A DNA stretch of 38,190 nt from Kluyvera ascorbata ATCC 33433. GTDB lineage: Bacteria; Pseudomonadota; Gammaproteobacteria; Enterobacterales; Enterobacteriaceae. The translations under genes were made by a program, and so were the position numbers. Location: contig NZ_JMPL01000032.1 in NCBI RefSeq assembly GCF_000735365.1, forward strand, positions 1 through 38,190, read 5' to 3'. The notes beneath the pieces are model-generated. The model was not told where the DNA came from and made no database searches. It saw only the letters and a program-made list of their open reading frames with translations. Shown here piece after piece: positions 33,407 to 38,190 of the stretch. The first letter of the stretch is position 1. Each line of letters starts with the position of its first letter.

Positions 33407-34579
33407 TTATGCACGCAGGTAGTGTTCCGTCAGGCCGCACCACAGCGCCGCCCCCGTCAGCAGGATATTGTCGTTAAAGTCATAGCCCGGGTTGTGCACC
33501 ATGCAGCGATCCGGCTCGTCGCCCGCCCCAATGGTGAAATAGGCACCGTTGGGGTTCTGTTCGAGCATAAAGGCGAAATCTTCACTGCCCATAAACGGGT
33601 TAACCGTGGCGATAGAGGCTTCGCCAAACAGCGAAGTGGCCACCTCGCGCACCATCTGATTCGCCTGTGGGTCGTTGCGCAGCACCGGGCTGCCGTTGAC
33701 GTGCGTCAGCGTCGCCGTGGCGTTGAAACTCTCCGCCTGCGATACCGCAATATCGTGGATGCGCTGCAGCACGGTTTTACGCACCGACTCATTCAAGGTG
33801 CGCACCGTCAGCTTCATCTGCACTTTATCGTTGATAATGTTTGGCGCATGTCCTGCCTGAATGCTGCCCACGGTGACCACCACCGGGTCGAACGGGCTGA
33901 TATTTCGCGACACGATCGTTTGCAGTGCCAGCGTGATATGGCAAGCCACCACGGTAGCATCGACGGTATGTTCCGGCACCGCGCCGTGACCGCCGACGCC
34001 CTGTACATCAATATGCAAGGTGTCGGACGACGCCATCATCGCCCCGTCGCGCAGGCCAATCTTGCCGAGTTTCTGCCCCGGCATATTGTGCAGACCGAAA
34101 ATGCGGTCGCAGGGGAATTTGGTGAACAGACCGTCTTCCAGCATCACGCGACCGCCGTAGAGCAACTCTTCCGCCGGCTGGAAAATCAGGTGCAGCGTGC
34201 CGTTGAACGAGCGGGTGCGCGCCAGATATTCGGCCGCATAAAGCAGCATGGTGGTGTGGCCATCGTGACCGCAGCCGTGGAAGCTACCGTCGGTCTCACT
34301 GGCCCAGGGTTTACCGCTACGCTCCTGCATCGGCAGCGCGTCCATGTCTGCGCGAAGACCTAGCGTGGCGTTGCCGTTGCCCACTTTTAAGGTTCCCACC
34401 ACGCCGGTGCCGCCGAGGCCGTAGTCCACCTCATAGCCCCATCCAGTCAACAGTTTCGCCACCTCGGCGCTGGTTTTATGCTCCTGAAAACCTATCTCAG
34501 GCTGCTGATGAAAGCGGTGGCGTAGCGCAATAAACTCCGCCTCACGGACCTGCAATGCTTCAACAATAGGATGTGTCAT
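33407..34579 (-). CDS. M20 family metallo-amidohydrolase (hippurate/N-acyl-amino-acid hydrolase type)
   Basis: A 390-residue M20D-type enzyme that hydrolyses an amide bond in an N-acyl or N-aroyl amino acid. Metal-site motifs are present: HGCGHDGHT (Cys103, His105), QPAEE (Glu137/138) and His164 (FGLHNMPG), plus the C-terminal HNPGYDFND. There is no signal peptide, so it is cytoplasmic. Relatives include hippuricase and IAA-amino-acid hydrolases; the substrate here is not known. It is followed by the MFS gene and is divergent from the AraC-type regulator, which probably controls both. Confidence 0.92.
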   Translation of the reverse strand: MTHPIVEALQVREAEFIALRHRFHQQPEIGFQEHKTSAEVAKLLTGWGYEVDYGLGGTGVVGTLKVGNGNATLGLRADMDALPMQERSGKPWASETDGSFHGCGHDGHTTMLLYAAEYLARTRSFNGTLHLIFQPAEELLYGGRVMLEDGLFTKFPCDRIFGLHNMPGQKLGKIGLRDGAMMASSDTLHIDVQGVGGHGAVPEHTVDATVVACHITLALQTIVSRNISPFDPVVVTVGSIQAGHAPNIINDKVQMKLTVRTLNESVRKTVLQRIHDIAVSQAESFNATATLTHVNGSPVLRNDPQANQMVREVATSLFGEASIATVNPFMGSEDFAFMLEQNPNGAYFTIGAGDEPDRCMVHNPGYDFNDNILLTGAALWCGLTEHYLRA

Positions 34580-34674
34580 TTTTGTTATCCCTTTATGGCT
34601 CCACAGTGATAACGTCGAGTTTATGCCGCCAGTGAGGCTTTAAAATGCAGGTTTTTGTTTTATATTGACGGAAA

Positions 34675-34694
34675 ATGAAATGACTATTTTTCAT
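34675..34694. promoter_or_regulatory. Dyad in the amidohydrolase/AraC intergenic region
   Basis: ATGAAA-N8-TTTCAT spans 34675-34694 in the 169-bp divergent region. It may be the binding site of the AraC-type regulator, which would suit a dimeric or two-HTH binder. Motif-based only. Confidence 0.4.
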
Positions 34695-34748
34695 ACGGTT
34701 TAGTTATGACAAAAAAGATACCGTTATTTTTTGTCTCAGGAGAATGGG

Positions 34749-37052
34749 ATGCCGACGCAGCAAATCAGTGACTTTTCCGTGGTCGTTCAGGATGTCCGTC
34801 ATCAGACTCACGAGGAGCAGCCTGCACTCGCCCTGCTGTGGGTGCTTCAGGGCGATGTGACGCTGGAGACCAGCAATGGCACTCGTCGCCTGCTGGACGG
34901 GGCGCTCGCTATCGTCAATCCCAATCAACGGTGGAGCCTTGTCAGCGAACAACCCAATACGCTGATGACGCTGACCGTTGCCGCTAACTGGCTGACGCGG
35001 ATGGATGCCCATTTTTTCGGTTTTGATTACCAGATAACCGCCCAGCCGCATGCCTCGCTGACACATGAAGCCCGACTTTGTTCACTGATGCGCCAGTTGC
35101 TCATCACCCATCTCACCAACCATGAAACGCACTCACGGCTGGAAGCCAACCGTTGGCTTTGCGAAATTGCCCAACTGCTGGCCACCCATTTCCAACAGCC
35201 GCGCCAATCCAGCACGCCACACAGCGAAGCGGCCTGGAGCCATCGTATTCGCCAGGTGGTGGCCCGAATTGAATCGCAGTACACCCAACGACTGTCACTT
35301 GCTGAAATTGCGCGCGCCGAGCGGGTGTCCGAAGCCTGGCTCTCTCGCCTATTTCATAAAGAAGTGGGCGTCAGTTTTATGCAGTTCATTACCGCACTGC
35401 GCCTGGAGAAATCCGCCGAGCTGCTGCTGACAACCGCCCTGCCGGTCCAGCGCATTGCTCAACAACAGGGCTTTGCCAGCGCCCGAGTGATGAGCGACCT
35501 GTTTAAGCGTCGCCACGGCATGACGCCCCGTCAGTTTCGCCAACAGACAACCCCCCAAAGCCGCAGCCGCCCGCGAGAAATCCTGCCGGACCGCACACTG
35601 CCGGTTGCCGCGGAAACGCTCTATGCCCTGCTTAATCATACAAGCACGGCAGCGTGGGATAACCCACCGCCGCTCCAGCACCACTCACAGCCTCGGCAGA
35701 TTGCGTTGAATACGCTGCCCGCACGCCGTGTGCCACTGCGCCGTAGCGAAATAATTATTACGCTTCGCGAACTGGATGATTTACTGCGCGACGATGTTCG
35801 CCAGTCTCTGCTGGCGCTGCATGCGCAAATGCCCATCGCTGGCATTGATATTAACGAACCGTTTCTCAGCAGCCGTCTGTTCAGCGATGGCTGGGACGAT
35901 CCGCAAATGGTGGGCTACGCCTGCTGGTACAACCTACAGCAGGTCTTCACATTTCTGTCTCGTATGGGCTGGCGCGTACTGTTGCATACCAGCCTGACCA
36001 CCCGTCCGGATCTGCTGCGCCAGTTTTTATCCCTCGCCGCCCAGCATTTTCCACCGTCGACGCTTGCCAGTTGGCAGTTCATCTGGCACTGGTCGCCGCA
36101 GGCAAGCAAGGAAGTCTGGGCGCAGCAGAAAGCGGCCATCCGAGCGTTATCGCCTGACTCGTTACTTGGAATCTGGCACCGTTTTGCCATGGCTGAGGAC
36201 GACATCGTTGACGATGCCATTCTCACTTCGCCGTTGTTAAAAGAGGCCGATTTTCTCGCCTGTTCGGCAAACGCCAATGAGCGTTTCCAACAGCAGTCTT
36301 TTGACGGTCCCCGGCTTTCCGCTGCCGAAAGTTATCCGGTTGAGAAAGTGCGCCAGATTCAGCGCGCCCTGCGACAACATCACCTTGCGTTACCTTTATG
36401 GCTGCTGTCGTGGAATACCCTGACCGGATCAACCAGACGTACTAACGGCGAGTTCTTCCGTGGCGCACTGTTGATGAACAACCTGCTTGGCCTCGCCGAA
36501 CAGGTGCAGCTCACCGGTTTCTGGCTCAATTCTAGTCAGCAGGGTGAAGCGCGCAGCAACGGCACGTTTGATACCTCAAGCCTGGCGCTGTACTACCATC
36601 ATGGGCTTCCCCGGCCTATTTTCTGGGTACTCTGGCTGTGGCACCGTTTACGGGGTGATGTGCTGGTCAACGATAAAAACATCCTGCTGCTGCATCACCA
36701 CGGGCGCTATCAGCTGCTGCTACGTAACCCGGTAGTATTTAACCCGTGGCTCTCAAGCGAAGAGGCGTTTATTCAGCGTTTTCGTCAGCAGTATCCGGTC
36801 GCGCTTCAGCCATTACACGGCAAATGGAAAATCAAACGCCACCTGTTCGATCAGTTGAACGGCGCGCTCTTTCCCTACCTTGATGCTATCGACAGCAGCA
36901 GCGGCCCGGATGAAGAGACCTGGACCTGGCTTGTCCACAAAACCCGGCCGGCGCTCAGCGTTCGTGAAGAAAACGTAGAAGAAAAGTGGCAGGTGGTTGA
37001 GGCGCTGGAGAGCAATGCGCTGGTGTTATATGAGTTAACCCCACTGATTTGA
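34749..37052 (+). CDS. AraC-family regulator fused to a catalytically degenerate GH39-like domain
   Basis: A 767-residue protein. Order: an N-terminal cupin-like sensor (1-130), an AraC-type double helix-turn-helix (about 168-275; LSLAEIARAERVSEAWLSRLF, VQRIAQQQGFASARVMSDLF), then about 480 residues resembling GH39 beta-xylosidase. The GH39 landmarks LFSDGWDD and CWYNLQQVFTFLSRMGWRVLL are recognisable, but the acid/base motif WNEP reads WHWSP (about 446-450) and the nucleophile TEWN reads LSWN (Ser554 for Glu). So it is probably a sugar- or ligand-sensing pseudoenzyme. The ATG at 34749 has AGGAGA 5 nt upstream; an upstream in-frame TTG is less likely. It is divergent from the M20-MFS pair. 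Confidence 0.8.
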   Translation: MPTQQISDFSVVVQDVRHQTHEEQPALALLWVLQGDVTLETSNGTRRLLDGALAIVNPNQRWSLVSEQPNTLMTLTVAANWLTRMDAHFFGFDYQITAQPHASLTHEARLCSLMRQLLITHLTNHETHSRLEANRWLCEIAQLLATHFQQPRQSSTPHSEAAWSHRIRQVVARIESQYTQRLSLAEIARAERVSEAWLSRLFHKEVGVSFMQFITALRLEKSAELLLTTALPVQRIAQQQGFASARVMSDLFKRRHGMTPRQFRQQTTPQSRSRPREILPDRTLPVAAETLYALLNHTSTAAWDNPPPLQHHSQPRQIALNTLPARRVPLRRSEIIITLRELDDLLRDDVRQSLLALHAQMPIAGIDINEPFLSSRLFSDGWDDPQMVGYACWYNLQQVFTFLSRMGWRVLLHTSLTTRPDLLRQFLSLAAQHFPPSTLASWQFIWHWSPQASKEVWAQQKAAIRALSPDSLLGIWHRFAMAEDDIVDDAILTSPLLKEADFLACSANANERFQQQSFDGPRLSAAESYPVEKVRQIQRALRQHHLALPLWLLSWNTLTGSTRRTNGEFFRGALLMNNLLGLAEQVQLTGFWLNSSQQGEARSNGTFDTSSLALYYHHGLPRPIFWVLWLWHRLRGDVLVNDKNILLLHHHGRYQLLLRNPVVFNPWLSSEEAFIQRFRQQYPVALQPLHGKWKIKRHLFDQLNGALFPYLDAIDSSSGPDEETWTWLVHKTRPALSVREENVEEKWQVVEALESNALVLYELTPLI

Positions 37053-37142
37053 TGACTTTTAAAGCAGTTGCACGTAGAGATTTGTACCTGGTAGCCGTAA
37101 GTGCGATACACTTTGCAGATCAATCGAAAATATAACGAAACT

Positions 37143-38190
37143 ATGCGCCTGAATTTGTCATCCTTCCTCGCCGCGTTGGGGCTACTTTGCGGCCAGGCGA
37201 TTGCCGCACCGCAACCGCTCGATTCCCCTCGCGCCGATATTCGCGACAGCGGATTTGTCTACTGTGTCAGCGGGCAGGTCAACACCTTCAACCCGCAAAA
37301 GGCGAGCAGCGGGCTTATCGTCGACACGCTGGCGGCTCAACTTTACGATCGTCTGCTGGACGTTGACCCATACACCTATCGCCTGGTCCCTGAGCTTGCC
37401 GAAAGCTGGGAGGTACTGGACAACGGCGCGACCTACCGTTTCCATCTGCGCAACAATGTGCAGTTCCAGACCACCCGCTGGTTTACGCCGACGCGTGCGC
37501 TGAACGCCGACGATGTTGTGTTTACCTTTGAGCGCATTTTCGACCGCAACCATCCGTGGCATAACGTCAACGGCGGCGCTTTCCCTTACTTCGACAGCCT
37601 ACAATTTGCCGATAGCGTGCAGAGCGTGCGTAAGCTCGATAACCGCACCGTGGAGTTCCGCCTAACCCGTCCGGATGCGTCATTCCTGTGGCATCTGGCG
37701 ACCCACTATGCGTCCGTCATGTCCGCCGAGTACGCTAACAAGCTCACCAAACAGGATCACCAGGAGCTGCTCGACCGCCAGCCGGTCGGTACCGGGCCTT
37801 TCCAGCTTGATGAATACCAGGCGGGTCAGTTCATCCGCTTACAGCGTCACCCGAAATTCTGGCGCGGTACGCCGCTGATGCCGCAGGTGGTCGTGGATTT
37901 AGGCTCCGGCGGAACCGGACGTTTATCCAAGTTGCTGACCGGCGAATGCGACGTGCTGGCCTGGCCTGCCGCCAGCCAGTTGACCATTCTGCGCGACGAT
38001 CCGCGCCTGCGTTTGACGCTGCGCCCGGGGATGAACATCGCGTACCTGGCGTTTAATACCGACAAACCGCCGCTGAATAACCCTGAAGTGCGTCACGCCC
38101 TGTCGCTCGCCATCAACAACCAGCGTCTGATGCAATCCATCTACTACGGTACGGCGGAAACGGCGGCCTCAATTTTGCCGCGTGCCTCCT
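37143..38190 (+). CDS. sapA: Periplasmic peptide-binding protein SapA (3' end outside window)
   Basis: First gene of the sapABCDF antimicrobial-peptide/peptide ABC transport operon. About 350 of the roughly 547 codons are seen. A signal peptide (cleavage after GQAIAA, about residue 22) precedes ADIRDSGFVYCVSGQVNTFN and YDRLLDVDPYTYRL, closely matching E. coli SapA. The family is SBP_bac_5. It starts 91 bp after the AraC-type regulator in the same direction, with its own A+T-rich leader. The rest runs off the right edge. Confidence 0.95.
   Translation, partial: MRLNLSSFLAALGLLCGQAIAAPQPLDSPRADIRDSGFVYCVSGQVNTFNPQKASSGLIVDTLAAQLYDRLLDVDPYTYRLVPELAESWEVLDNGATYRFHLRNNVQFQTTRWFTPTRALNADDVVFTFERIFDRNHPWHNVNGGAFPYFDSLQFADSVQSVRKLDNRTVEFRLTRPDASFLWHLATHYASVMSAEYANKLTKQDHQELLDRQPVGTGPFQLDEYQAGQFIRLQRHPKFWRGTPLMPQVVVDLGSGGTGRLSKLLTGECDVLAWPAASQLTILRDDPRLRLTLRPGMNIAYLAFNTDKPPLNNPEVRHALSLAINNQRLMQSIYYGTAETAASILPRAS

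Noticed and set aside
33221-34363. 380-codon plus-strand open frame
   Set aside because: It is antisense to the M20 amidohydrolase, whose metal motifs show the true strand.
1-38190. CRISPR array, tRNA or rRNA genes, prophage or insertion sequence
   Set aside because: No regularly spaced repeats, cloverleaf-like genes, transposase or integrase products were seen on either strand.

Overview
The window is chromosomal DNA from an enterobacterium of the Enterobacter/Klebsiella/Citrobacter group. Many products match E. coli K-12 families nearly residue for residue (TktA, AmyA, BluF/BluR, YcgZ, MppA, MpaA, YcjG, Tpx, TyrR, YcjF/YcjX, PspABCD/PspF, SapA). The gene order mixes E. coli map locations and has extra accessory genes between them, so it is not E. 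coli itself. Genus is an inference; no rRNA is present.

Layout. (1) 1-5860: a leftward sugar PTS operon (EIIA-EIIB-EIIC of the ascorbate/UlaA type, an AlsE/Rpe-type ketose-phosphate 3-epimerase, and a TktA-like transketolase running off the left edge), opposed by a divergent LacI-family regulator. The shared intergenic region carries two near-identical palindromic operators and a CRP-like site. (2) 6098-8472: a BdcA-like short-chain dehydrogenase, a DJ-1/PfpI protein and an aldo-keto reductase, with a REP-like element between the last two. (3) 8759-10246: cytoplasmic alpha-amylase AmyA. (4) 10399-14535: the blue-light/biofilm module (ycgZ-ymgA-ariR leftward, bluF-bluR rightward), extended by an unannotated 55-codon ORF and a LuxR-type regulator. 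(5) 14640-15676: yiiS, then an A+T-rich colicin-type island with an intact DNase-colicin immunity gene and only the last codons of an HNH DNase bacteriocin. (6) 15761-21444: the murein peptide genes mppA, mpaA and ycjG, then tpx and tyrR. (7) 21653-26703: a five-gene peptide/nickel/opine-type ABC transporter inserted between tyrR and ycjF. (8) 26827-31999: ycjF-ycjX and pspD-C-B-A leftward, with pspF rightward and a sigma-54 promoter plus enhancer between. (9) 31990-37052: an M20 amidohydrolase and an MFS transporter, opposed by an AraC-family regulator fused to a GH39-like domain that has lost both catalytic glutamates. (10) 37143-38190: start of sapA.

The least conventional parts are the AraC/pseudo-glycosidase regulator with its amidohydrolase-transporter partners, the PTS-epimerase-transketolase operon of unknown substrate, and the orphan bacteriocin immunity gene with its decayed toxin end. 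No CRISPR array, tRNA, rRNA, prophage or insertion sequence was seen.
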